From contig NZ_JAKILA010000002.1 in the NCBI RefSeq assembly GCF_023283885.1, positions 283,826 to 347,825 on the forward strand: 64,000 nucleotides of DNA, written 5' to 3'. Shown here one piece after another: positions 39,346 through 48,400 of this stretch. A model generated the notes under the pieces. The model was not told the origin of the DNA. It saw only the letters and a program-made list of their open reading frames with translations, and made no database searches. Source of the DNA: Shewanella basaltis (GTDB lineage Bacteria; Pseudomonadota; Gammaproteobacteria; Enterobacterales; Shewanellaceae). Every line of letters starts with the position of its first letter. The first letter of the stretch is position 1. The position numbers and the translations under genes are program-made.

Positions 39346-40186
39346 TTGAGTCTCCGTTTGATAACTGAGGTTCAGCTATCTGATGTTGGGATTCAGCCGC
39401 ATTGGCAGCTGACTGACTTACTCCGGGAAAACGAGCAAGAAAAGTGTGATAGTTACGTACTAATAATTTTCGTAAATGAAACGGGCCGTGCTTAAGTACA
39501 TAAGCCATATAACGATTGCTCGCTTGGGTATGGCTGTCTTGATAAATGTCTAAGTAGACCCAGTCTGTGTCTGCATCAAGGCCAAGCAATACTGAGTAAG
39601 CTTGTTTTGGACTGTATTGCTTGGGAATGCTTAATGACTCAACTTGCACCACATTATCGACACTGGCTATGGCTAAGGTGTCTGCCAGAGTTTGTGGGTT
39701 GACGGCATAGGTTACTACGTCTGTGCCCTGGGTAATGGGCAACTGATTGAAATAACGCTCAGGTACAAATGCGCTATCTACTTCGTCGAGTTTAGACACG
39801 CCGTGACGTTTTAAGCATCGGGCCAGGCCTGAGCGGGACACATTAGGGTTAATAAATTGTTGAGTAATGCTTAACAACCTGTCTAGCGGCATTTTGAGCT
39901 GATAACGCAAACCAACCACGACATATTCTTGCATTGGCGTTAGGGTGGTGTTGAGTTTATGCGGTGTGTTGGGCGTATTATCAATTGAGTTACGTTTACG
40001 CCATTTACGCACAGTGGCTTCACTGATGTTAAGGATTTTAGCTAATTGGCTCACGCTATATTCGGATTGCTGAATAAATTGGCGCATCTGTGGCGTTGTG
40101 GTCGCATTACGGTGTTTTACCGTTTTGGGACGTGGCCGAACCCCATTGTGATTGGGTGCTGGATGTGAATTTATCTTTTTTGTCAT
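39320..40186 (-). CDS. pfaR: PfaR, regulator of the pfa operon; IS481 transposase-like protein
   Basis: 288 residues, directly upstream of pfaA and overlapping its start by 26 bases. An N-terminal helix-turn-helix (VSQLAKILNISEATVRKWRK, ~45-63) is followed by PHKLNTTLTPMQEYVVVGLR and FINPNVSRSGLARCLKRHGV, sequences characteristic of one branch of IS481-family transposases. Residues ~195-252 (GLDADTDWVYLDIYQDSHTQ, then LLVRNYHTFLARF) align with the integrase-fold core, but the Asp of the usual LTDNG motif is gone. PfaR is known as a positive regulator of pfa expression in Shewanella. I infer a domesticated transposase that keeps DNA binding. Confidence 0.87.
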   Translation of the reverse strand: MTKKINSHPAPNHNGVRPRPKTVKHRNATTTPQMRQFIQQSEYSVSQLAKILNISEATVRKWRKRNSIDNTPNTPHKLNTTLTPMQEYVVVGLRYQLKMPLDRLLSITQQFINPNVSRSGLARCLKRHGVSKLDEVDSAFVPERYFNQLPITQGTDVVTYAVNPQTLADTLAIASVDNVVQVESLSIPKQYSPKQAYSVLLGLDADTDWVYLDIYQDSHTQASNRYMAYVLKHGPFHLRKLLVRNYHTFLARFPGVSQSAANAAESQHQIAEPQLSNGDSNEPIQSSR

Positions 40187-40506
40187 CTAGACAGGGGTTC
40201 CAAATAATCTAACGGGACGTTGGCTCTCAAGACTCGTTCAAGTTAGCTAAATATCCATTTATGTGTATTAAGAACAAGCAGGTTACCTGAGGTTTCACTT
40301 CGATACAATCACCCGAGACTAAAAAGAATGTGACCGGATGGCTGAGTGATGATGCAAGTGCCTTAGTGTTGTTACTTAGTGACGTAATAATTGGCGCAAT
40401 ATTAGATAAATAGATTGTCTTTTGGTCAGATTACTATAGTTTGGTCAGTCTTACGTTTTGTCACTTATCCCCGATACTTGGCCGAGCACGACAACTAGGC
40501 CTGCAA
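40187..40506. promoter_or_regulatory. Divergent control region between pfaR-pfa operon and methyltransferase gene
   Basis: 320 bases with no gene. It contains the direct repeat TTTGGTCAG at 40421-40429 and 40440-40448, 19 bases apart, which could be an operator or part of the + strand promoter. It must hold the promoter of the long pfaR-pfaABCD transcript. No convincing -35/-10 pair could be fixed by eye. Confidence 0.4.
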
Positions 40507-41157
40507 ATGACACATTTACGCTTAAGCTACCAAACAGTTGAGTTTGGTAACATTGATATTCACCTGTGCACTTTACGTGATAAGCAAGAGTTTTCTGATC
40601 CAGATGGTATAGCTGAAAAGCTGGGCATATCGTCAGCTACTTGGCCGCTTTTTGGTGTTGTTTGGCCCTCTAGTTTGGTGCTTGCCCATCATATTGAGGG
40701 ATACCATACAGGCAGTAAACGCATTCTTGAAATTGGCTGCGGCATGGCTCTGAGCAGTTTGTTATTGAACAAAAGGCATGCCGACATAACCGCAACAGAT
40801 TACCATCCTGAAGTGGGTAAGTTTTTATTGCGTAATACTGAGCTTAATCAAGATAAACCGATTAGTTACGAACAAGCTGATTGGGCCAGTAATCAAGATC
40901 ATTTAGGTTTGTTTGATTTAATTATTGGCAGCGATTTACTCTACGAAGATGAGCATGTTGAGTTGTTAGCTAACTTTATTAATGCCCATGCAAATGATAC
41001 TTGTGAAGTGATTTTAGTAGACCCCGGCCGAGGCAAAAAAAATAAGCTGTCGACCAGAATGATTGCATTAGGTTTTAGCTCTGCCCAACAAAAACCGTTA
41101 CACACAGACTATTTACCAGAAGCATTTAAAGGCCATATATTGACCTTTTTGCGTTAA
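40507..41157 (+). CDS. Class I SAM-dependent methyltransferase, METTL21/FAM86-like
   Basis: About 216 residues. The SAM-binding motif I is ILEIGCGMALSSLLL, motif II has ITATDYHPE, and IIGSDLLYEDEH is the post-I/motif IV region. The upstream WPSSLVLAHH stretch resembles the W-x-S-x-x-L-A signature of the METTL21/FAM86 group of protein (lysine) methyltransferases. The substrate is unknown. I use the ATG at 40507 (MTHLRLSYQ); the frame is open for 22 codons before it, but that region looks like promoter. It is divergent from pfaR and not obviously tied to fatty acid synthesis. Confidence 0.82.
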   Translation: MTHLRLSYQTVEFGNIDIHLCTLRDKQEFSDPDGIAEKLGISSATWPLFGVVWPSSLVLAHHIEGYHTGSKRILEIGCGMALSSLLLNKRHADITATDYHPEVGKFLLRNTELNQDKPISYEQADWASNQDHLGLFDLIIGSDLLYEDEHVELLANFINAHANDTCEVILVDPGRGKKNKLSTRMIALGFSSAQQKPLHTDYLPEAFKGHILTFLR

Positions 41158-41246
41158 AACACCTTGGCACTGGGGCGCTTTTTCTGACCTGATTGATGGC
41201 AAATCAGCTATAGGTTGCTACATGATTGCGCTGGCTTTTGATGAGC

Positions 41247-41291
41247 ATTGCTATTAACAGCAGGTCTTTTATTGCTGCTGTTAATAGCAAT
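41247..41291. repeat. Strong hairpin with 16-base perfect arms
   Basis: ATTGCTATTAACAGCA (41247-41262) pairs perfectly with 41276-41291 around a 13-base loop. No T-run follows, so it is an atypical terminator; it sits between two converging genes. Confidence 0.65.
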
Positions 41292-41303
41292 CAGCACAAA
41301 AAT

Positions 41304-41422
41304 GTGATCTTTTACTGGTTAGCATCGCTTATCACCTCGTTAGACGAGTTGTTCTAGAACAACTCGCTCGCTGCAATTTCAGCCTTGTGCTAAGCGATTT
41401 TTCCGACGCAATCTCTGATCAC
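41304..41422. repeat. Intergenic palindromic element, family D (~119 bp)
   Basis: Ends GTGATC (41304-41309) and GATCAC (41417-41422). Just inside, AGCATCGCTTA and TGCTAAGCGAT are partly complementary. Near the centre, 41345-41366 is a perfect 22-base palindrome (half-site CGAGTTGTTCT). It carries no frame and lies 35 bases from the end of the TonB-like gene. Confidence 0.65.
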
Positions 41423-41457
41423 TTATTTATCCTGATTGGTATGCTTTTTATGCTCAT

Positions 41458-42444
41458 TTAGCTTGGGAAAAAGTCAATGGCCCAAATCGTGGTCATGACC
41501 GCCACGTTTTCAGCCGGGAAGGTGATTGAACGGAGCACCAAGGTTAATTGACGCTCTAATTTAGCATCATTTAACTCACTTGATTTAATGCTCACCTTGC
41601 TAATACTGCCATTAGGTTGAATGACAATTTCAAACATCACTTTACCTTTTAAGAACGGATCTTTTCTAAGCGCACGATTGTAGAGCGAATAAAGCCGCGA
41701 CTTATTAGCCTCTAATGTTCTCCTCAGTGCCGCTTCAGAACGTTGCCCTCCCTGACTTGCTTGACTGGCCTTTTCTGCCACGGCGCCTTGGCTGGCTAAC
41801 ACTTCTTCTTTTGCCAGACGAATTTGCTGGGTTTCGTTACCGCTTAGCGAGCCAGATGACACTGTTTGGCTAATGGTTGATTTTGCCAAACTGTCGGTTT
41901 GTTTATTAGCGGCTCCGGCAAGTAGGTCACGTTTTACTTTAACCTCTTGGCTGGTGGTTTGCTCAAGTTTACGCTGCGCCGTTGGGGTAACATCAAAAGC
42001 GTCGCGCATCGAAAATAGCTCATCTTTCATGGCGGCTAAGCCTGATGTGCTGGCTTTTTCTTTAGCGGCCTCACGGGTTGTTGGTTGCACCACTTGAGGT
42101 TTTACCACTGGCTCTATCGGCTTTTCTACCACCTTGTCTTCTGGCGGAGTGGGTTCGGGCTCAGGCATAGGCTCTGGAGGCTTCACCTCAGGTTTGACCG
42201 GTGGCGGTAGCTGCTTTTCTTGCAAGATGATTTTGGCCAATTGCGGCGGTACCTGCTCTTTCACTTCACGTGGCAGTTCAACTTGTTCAAGCATGGGCAC
42301 CACAACGGCAAACACCAAATAAACCAACAGCAAGGCCCACAAAATCAGTTTAAACAGTTTGTCTTGTTTGCTGGGTTTAAATAAGTCGCCTAAATCATTA
42401 AAGCTATGAGTAGTTTGATGCGGGTGAAAGCTTGCTGTTGTCAT
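41458..42444 (-). CDS. TonB/AgmX (GltJ C-terminal)-like periplasm-spanning protein
   Basis: About 328 residues. A short cytoplasmic part precedes one transmembrane helix (LILWALLLVYLVFAVVVPML). A Pro/Glu/Lys-rich periplasmic spacer follows (PPPVKPEVKPPEPMPEPEP), and a C-terminal domain with RLYSLYNRALRKDPFLKGKVMF and IQPNGSISKVSIKSS, the AgmX/PglI-TonB-like fold. It would carry energy from the ExbB/ExbD channel encoded just upstream. The ATG at 42444 is one base beyond the preceding stop and has GAGGG; an in-frame ATG at 42483 lies inside the previous gene. It is the last gene of the operon. Confidence 0.85.
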   Translation of the reverse strand: MTTASFHPHQTTHSFNDLGDLFKPSKQDKLFKLILWALLLVYLVFAVVVPMLEQVELPREVKEQVPPQLAKIILQEKQLPPPVKPEVKPPEPMPEPEPTPPEDKVVEKPIEPVVKPQVVQPTTREAAKEKASTSGLAAMKDELFSMRDAFDVTPTAQRKLEQTTSQEVKVKRDLLAGAANKQTDSLAKSTISQTVSSGSLSGNETQQIRLAKEEVLASQGAVAEKASQASQGGQRSEAALRRTLEANKSRLYSLYNRALRKDPFLKGKVMFEIVIQPNGSISKVSIKSSELNDAKLERQLTLVLRSITFPAENVAVMTTIWAIDFFPS

Positions 42445-42445
42445 A

Positions 42446-42979
42446 TTAGCCCTCACCATTAGCTTGCTTTGCTTGTTGTTCAACCGCTAACGAAATATCA
42501 CGGTATCCCGTTGCTGCACAGGCGGCCATTATTTGTTTTAACACCACATAAGGTGTTGCGGCATCGCCAATAATAGTGACCGCTCGGCCGTTTTGTTGTT
42601 CGGTTTCCGTCAGCTCGATACGTTTACTGGCTTGGTAGGTGAGTTCGGTGGTTAAGGTTTGAATAAACTCAGGGTTTTCTTGTTCAGTTAACCCTTGTCC
42701 ATTTTCACTTTTTTGCCAAATAGCCCGCTCTTGTACTAACACAGTGTCGGCGATGACGCTGATGACCAGGTTTTCAACGGGCAAGGTGTCAGCCACAGAG
42801 ACTGGCAAGCTGATCTTTTCAATATTTTGCAATACGCGCACTTCAGACTGGTTCACAATTAAGAAAAACACCAAAATCGTGAAAATATCCATTAAGGCGA
42901 CAAGATTAAGCTTGCTACCCGCCTTTAAGCGTTTGTGATGTTTTACTAATCTGCGGCTTCTGGCCGATTGCTTCATCAT
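42446..42979 (-). CDS. ExbD/TolR-family proton channel subunit (second)
   Basis: 177 residues with a basic N-terminus, one transmembrane helix and a periplasmic domain. The helix keeps the essential proton-binding Asp (about residue 31, LVALMDIFTILVFFLIV). The ATGATGA overlap with the preceding ExbD gene and the one-base gap to the TonB-like gene show tight coupling. The periplasmic part ends in the family's VVLKQIMAACAATGYRDISLAVE element. It should form a hetero-oligomer with the other ExbD and the ExbB below. Confidence 0.88.
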   Translation of the reverse strand: MMKQSARSRRLVKHHKRLKAGSKLNLVALMDIFTILVFFLIVNQSEVRVLQNIEKISLPVSVADTLPVENLVISVIADTVLVQERAIWQKSENGQGLTEQENPEFIQTLTTELTYQASKRIELTETEQQNGRAVTIIGDAATPYVVLKQIMAACAATGYRDISLAVEQQAKQANGEG

Positions 42980-43536
42980 TGCTTGGCTCCTACTGCTTGT
43001 CCATTAGCCTGCGGTGAGCCTGAGTCACTGGCCGCGGGAGCATCACCAAGCGAGATCATAGGAAACAACTCAGCATCAACTAAATTAGCCGCAACCACGG
43101 CTTTGAACGAGCGCACTGTGTCCATGGCCGACACTATGGTTTGATAGTCGATGGCTGGGTCGAGCAGTAATACGATGTCGTTTTTTTCGATTCCTTGCTG
43201 CTGAAAGGTCAGCTTTAAGTCTTGCAGGTACACAGACAGCGCAGCAAAGTCGTAACCTTCGTCTGTGACATCAAAGCGTTTTAGCGACATGCCTGCTGGG
43301 TAATTTAATTCCAGGCGAGCAGGGGTGATCACAAGTTCGAGTATTTTAGGTTCTTGCTCATCTTGGGCTTGTTCAGCCTCAGACAAAACCGGCAATTGCA
43401 GATTTAAAATACGCACTTGTGAGAACACCAAACTCAGCAGTAACACTGGTACTAGCACAATCATCAAGTTCATGAATGAGGTGATATCCAGTTCTGCGTC
43501 TTGGGTATTGGGGCGACGGTGGCGTCTCATACTCAT
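42976..43536 (-). CDS. ExbD/TolR-family subunit (first), lacking the conserved Asp
   Basis: 186 residues with the usual basic N-terminus, one helix (LMIVLVPVLLLSLVFSQ) and periplasmic domain. In the helix entry, where TolR/ExbD proteins have E-x-N-x-x-P-x-x-D, this protein reads ELDITSFMNLMIVL: Asn23 (codon at 43468-43470) replaces the proton-carrying Asp. It starts in a TAATG overlap with the ExbB-like gene. Pairs of unlike TolR subunits are known in the myxobacterial Agl motor, so the two ExbD proteins here may have separate roles: one structural, one proton-conducting. Confidence 0.88.
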   Translation of the reverse strand: MSMRRHRRPNTQDAELDITSFMNLMIVLVPVLLLSLVFSQVRILNLQLPVLSEAEQAQDEQEPKILELVITPARLELNYPAGMSLKRFDVTDEGYDFAALSVYLQDLKLTFQQQGIEKNDIVLLLDPAIDYQTIVSAMDTVRSFKAVVAANLVDAELFPMISLGDAPAASDSGSPQANGQAVGAKQ

Positions 43537-44189
43537 TAGCCTCGGTTGTTATCCGTTTGCTGCTTAAATGACAACGAATTAAGCAGTTTGATACCTGCCA
43601 TTTCAATTGAGTCAACTATGGTGGCCGTTTTAGTCTGCAGGCTTGAGTGAAATAAAATCAGTGGGATAGCGGTGATCAAACCAAATGCGGTGGTGTTCAT
43701 TGCTACCGAAATACTCGATGACAATAAGTTGGCTTTTTCAGCAGGGTCGGCGCTGGCTACGGCCGAGAAAGCGGCAATGAGGCCCATGATGGTACCGAGT
43801 AGCCCGAGTAACGTTGCGATATTAGCCAGTGTGGCAATAAAGGGAGTGCGTTTTTCAAGGCGCAGCATGTATTCCATGACGGTTTCTTCCATGGCGTATT
43901 CAACATCTTCGCGGCGACTGGCACTTGATATACGGGCAATACCTGACTGTAATACATCAAACACTGGTGCTTTATGATTTTGTGCGTGTTGGCTAATGGT
44001 ATTGATGTCGCCGGTTTTGAGGGCACTTTTAATCAACGAAAAGGCTTTTTGGTTAGTGCGATGCGCTGAGCTTAAATATAACCAGCGTTCAATGGTAATG
44101 GCTAAACCGACCACTAACACTAAGGCGATAGGGTAGATAAATGGGCCGCCATTTTGTAAAAACGCAATGATATGGTCGGTAAAACTCAT
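43536..44189 (-). CDS. ExbB/TolQ/MotA-family proton channel protein
   Basis: 217 residues with three transmembrane segments: IYPIALVLVVGLAITIERWLYL near the N-terminus, then ATLANIATLLGLLGTIMGLIAAF and NTTAFGLITAIPLILFHS. The LLGLLGTIxGLIxAF and AFGLITAIPL motifs define the family. It forms the stator-like ring that, with ExbD subunits, harvests proton motive force. It begins 113 bases after the small secreted protein gene and overlaps the first ExbD gene by one base. Confidence 0.93.
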   Translation of the reverse strand: MSFTDHIIAFLQNGGPFIYPIALVLVVGLAITIERWLYLSSAHRTNQKAFSLIKSALKTGDINTISQHAQNHKAPVFDVLQSGIARISSASRREDVEYAMEETVMEYMLRLEKRTPFIATLANIATLLGLLGTIMGLIAAFSAVASADPAEKANLLSSSISVAMNTTAFGLITAIPLILFHSSLQTKTATIVDSIEMAGIKLLNSLSFKQQTDNNRG

Positions 44190-44302
44190 GTGATGTTCCT
44201 TCTATTTTTTTGTGTTGAACCCATGGCATTGTTGGCGACTTAGGTTCTGTTATTTTGTATTGGCTGACTCAGTGCTTGTGTTGACTATTGGTGTTGTGCT
44301 GG

Positions 44303-44632
44303 TTATTTCTCGTTTTGTTGGCTGCTGGCAAAATCTCTGACTTGTTGCCTAAATGCCTTAGGGTTAATGGGTTTAAATTCAGGCAGGGTAAGCCGCATGT
44401 CTTTGTTGTTGATCTCTATTGGCGTGGTGATCCCTTGCCAGGGCATGATATACAGCACTTTAGGTTGCTCTTGTGAACCAGTGACCTGGCTTTCGATGAC
44501 AACTGGCTTGTTTGCTTGTGTTGTTTGTTGTGTTGCTGATGCATCATTGGCAACCACCTGTGCAGAACCCCCAAGCAACACCATGGCGCTGCAAAGACAA
44601 GATGTGGCATAAACCATGTTTAAGCGCTTCAT
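44303..44632 (-). CDS. Small exported protein of unknown function
   Basis: 109 residues. A signal peptide is visible (AMVLLGGSAQVVA then N-D), giving a mature protein of about 80 residues with VLYIMPWQGITTPIEINNKDMRL as its most conserved-looking part. No family is recognised. Its ATG follows the stop of the TPR lipoprotein gene without a gap. It lies between the TPR proteins and the ExbB/ExbD genes, so a role as a small periplasmic part of the machine is likely by context only. Confidence 0.7.
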   Translation of the reverse strand: MKRLNMVYATSCLCSAMVLLGGSAQVVANDASATQQTTQANKPVVIESQVTGSQEQPKVLYIMPWQGITTPIEINNKDMRLTLPEFKPINPKAFRQQVRDFASSQQNEK

Positions 44633-45421
44633 TTACTCTGCTCCATTTGTGTCGTCTGGTGTTAACTCTGCGCGTTGAATTTTGATGTCAACACCTGCCA
44701 GCCAGCGTTTGGCTTGTTCATCATTGGGCTGATTGGCCAAATAAGCCATGTAGTATTGGCGTGCCTGCAGTAACTTACCGCGATACAGCTCTAATAATAT
44801 GGCTAAGTTTAATTGTGCTTGCGGGTATTGTGGCCACAGGCTCAGCGCCGTTAAATAGCCTTGTTCGGCCTGAGCATATTGACCTTGTAGCCGAGCAATA
44901 TTCGCTTTAATTTGGTGTGCATAAGGATTGCTATTATTAACAGCAATGGCTTGGTCAAGCAACGCATCTGCTTGGATTAATTGCTGTTGATTTATCGCGA
45001 TAATGGCTTTATTGACATAAGCACCAGACAATTGAGGTTGCGCTGTAATAATCTTATCAAACAAGGTGTTAGCAGTTTGCCATTGCTGGTTTTTCATTTG
45101 CTCAATGGCTTGTTGGTATTGACTCAATACCGATGCGGGAATATCCGCTAAACGTTGCGATGCTTGTTCAAGGTACACATTTCGAGTATCGGTTGAGCCT
45201 GCACTCATACTGGTGCTGTTGTTGGCATTTTTTGTATTGAGATTAACGAGGCCGACAATGTCTTTATCCATGCCATTTAGGCTCGAATTTGTCGCGGTTT
45301 GTTTATTGGTTTTTGTCTCGCTTGGTGATGAGCTACAACCGGGTAACAGCATGAGGCCTAATAGCGTCATGAGTGCCAGTGTGGAGGTCGACGAGGCGTG
45401 TATTAGTTTAATGGATCGCAT
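44633..45421 (-). CDS. TPR-repeat lipoprotein
   Basis: 262 residues. The N-terminus is a lipoprotein signal with lipobox LLPGC near residue 29. After a Ser/Thr/Asn-rich spacer come about four tetratricopeptide repeats (ALLDQAIAVNNSNPYAHQIK, ARLQGQYAQAEQGYLTALSLWPQYPQAQLNLA). It is probably an outer or inner membrane-anchored periplasmic scaffold. It overlaps the large TPR gene by 14 bases. It resembles the TPR lipoproteins of envelope-spanning motors but has no specific family name that I can assign. Confidence 0.82.
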   Translation of the reverse strand: MRSIKLIHASSTSTLALMTLLGLMLLPGCSSSPSETKTNKQTATNSSLNGMDKDIVGLVNLNTKNANNSTSMSAGSTDTRNVYLEQASQRLADIPASVLSQYQQAIEQMKNQQWQTANTLFDKIITAQPQLSGAYVNKAIIAINQQQLIQADALLDQAIAVNNSNPYAHQIKANIARLQGQYAQAEQGYLTALSLWPQYPQAQLNLAILLELYRGKLLQARQYYMAYLANQPNDEQAKRWLAGVDIKIQRAELTPDDTNGAE

Positions 45422-48400
45422 CGATCACCTCGTGAGTGAGCTCTTGTTTTTGATAAAGGGCAGGGGACATTTGTGCTAAGCGTTCAAAGCTTTTGGCAAT
45501 CCATTGATCAATAATATCATCCCATGCTCTTTGAGTATTGCTGATATGAATTTCAATGGCTTTTTCTTCAAACGGGTAAGCCAGTTCTTCGAGTAAAATT
45601 TCGTACTCTTCTAAAGCTAATTCATCTAAATCGCCAGGACGTTGAGAGCTCATCATGTCGCTTGCCAATTGCCGATACATTTCAGCGAGATTGTACGTTG
45701 CATGGGGGACATATTTTGCCAGTTGAAAATCGAGTACTTGTTGGTAATAACTAATGGCTTTTTTCATAGCGTCTTGCTTGCGTTTTAGGCTTGTTTGCAA
45801 AGGGACGTTGAGTTTTATGGCCGCAAAACTGCGTTGTTCTGCTTCGCCTAACGCAAAGGCGGCAATTGAGGCAAGCTCAACTTGGCGCGCTTGAATGGCA
45901 TTGGCATCACTTTGCCGTTGCTGGCGATCAAAACTGAGTATTTGTTTAAACCAGTAATATTGTTTGTTGGCGTCGCCACTTTGTTGATAAAACTCACTGA
46001 TTTTAAAGCGAACTTCTTGTGCTACATCAAATGGTTGTGGATAGGTTGTTGCATATGTTTTAAAAGTAGACAGAGCCTTGTTGTTATCGCCCGCTTTTAA
46101 ATAATAGTCTGCTGCCGTGTATAACGCTTCGCGTTTCAACGCCCCTGAATCTTCTTTAGCGACAATCAGCAATAATTGTTCAGCCGCGAGATCCCATTGT
46201 GAAAGTGCTTCATAAGATTGGGCTAATTTTGCTGGAATTGCGGCACTAAACGCATGATTAGGATTGCGTTGCTGAAATGGCTTTAATACCTCGACCGCGT
46301 CTTGCCAGCGTTGTTGTTCAAGTAATAAGTTGGCGGCGTCAAGTTCAGCATTAACGGCGTATTGTGATTCGGGCACAGCTTGAGCGACGCGCAATAACTG
46401 GCTAACGGCTAATTCTGGCTCGGTTTGTTTCACTGCTTGCGCTTGAAAATAAATACTTGAGGCCAACAGGTTGCGCATTTCTGACCATGAGGGGGTCTGT
46501 GGATCTGTGTATTGCAGCGCTAAAATATATCCTTCTTCAGCCCGAGCATATTGTTCTTGCTGATACAGGCTATTGGCATAAAGTTGGCTGACAAACTGGA
46601 CCTGTTTTTGTGCTGTGTCTGACAATGGTCTGGCTGTTTGCACAGTGTTTGAGCTGCTTGTCAGTGGCGTAATACCATAAGCTTGCAGTACAAAATCGGT
46701 ATAAAAGGTCAAATTAGCCTGGTCTTGACTGTCAAACGAATATTGCGCCGCATTAGTGGCCAATTGTAAGGCGCGCTCATCCTGTGGGTATTGATTTATG
46801 AACTGCTTGTCTAATTGATTGCGTTTGCTAATGAATGCCGTGACCTGCTCTGTATCATTGGTGCCTTGCTGTGCTATCAGTTCACGAATAGTCACCGTTG
46901 TGGCGTAGGCCGATTGTTGCAAGATTTTAGTTAAAGCCGCTGATGACTCCTCATCTGCATGGGTGTACGCAATGGCATAATAGCTGTCTAGTGCTGCTTG
47001 GTATTGCTTTGCTTCAAAGTTAGCGTCAGCAAAAAGATACTGATCGTGAATAATGTCTTTGCTCAGTAATGGCTTAGCCTGAGGCAATTGGGCCAGTTGT
47101 AAATAGGTGTTTAATGCGCTGGCGGCCTTGGCAAAGGCGTTAATGCGCTCATTGCCTTGCAAGGTTTGTGCGTTGGCATATAAACGGCGGCTATGCTCGT
47201 CACTAAAGCTAAGTAAATGCGGTAATAATTCACTTTGGTGTGCCGTTGAAGCATTTAGCCAAAATGCACTGTTTAAGCCGTATTGGTTGACATAATCTTG
47301 TTTGAGCTGATGCATGGCAGTAAATTTGCCCTGTTGCTGGAATAGGTCGAGCAAGTCCAGTGAAAAGCGCGCCGCCCAAATGTTGTTTGGGGCCAAATCA
47401 ATGTAAGCCTGATAAGCGAGCTCAGCATCATGATTGAGCTTTTTGTCGAGTAAAAAGGTGGCTAAGTTGGCAAATAACACATGTTGATATAAACCAATAT
47501 AGGGCAGTGATTGATTGTCTTTAACCAATGCCACCAACGACTGTGCTTGCAGTTGTTGGCTTAATGAAATACTCAGTACTCGCTGTGTATCAATGGCGAG
47601 GTTTTGTGCGCGACTGCCTAGCTTTTCAAAGGCAAAATCATCCGCGGTTAAACTGGCCACTTGTGGGGTGTTTTGTTGGCTCGCCACTAGTGCTTCAAAG
47701 ACTTGCAAGAAGGCTTTGTCAGCATTGGCAAGTCGATTAAGTTTAAATTCAGCCCAGCCGAGCATGTACAAACTATTGAGTTGATATTTTTGATTATCTG
47801 AAGCGCTTAAAACCTGTTTGTAAGCTTGAATGGCTGCTGAATAACGCTGCAAATTATAATAAATTTCGCCGCGTCTAAAGTTAAGTTCGGCAAGATAAAT
47901 CGTTTGCGGATAGTGTTGCAGTAACGATTCAATTTCGGCCAAACTTTCATCCAGTTTGCCTTGTAAATCGAGCGCTTTAGCTAATTGATATTGTAGGTGC
48001 TCGTTTTCTGTTCTTTGTGGATAGCGCTGTAATAATTGTCGGTATTCATCGATTAATTGTTGCAGTGCAGCATCATTTTTTGTCAGCTGCGCAAGGACTT
48101 GGCTGTCTGCCTGTGATGCATCATCTAGGTCGGTATAGGATTGTGCTTCAAATGATTCGGTATTAATTTGCGCTAAACGGTATTCCACATGAGTACGAAT
48201 TTCTGGATCGGGTTCTAATGTCAGTAATTGTTGGTAAATACTTGCTAGAGCAGCACTGCGTTGCGATTGGCTCATTTGAACCGCGGCAACTTGTTGCTTG
48301 CTGGTTTTATTGGCTAAATCGCCTAGGCTGGTTCGTTTACTTTGTTGTTTATAGTCCGCTTGTCCGTGACTAAGACAGCCTGTTAGTAGCATACCCGTGA

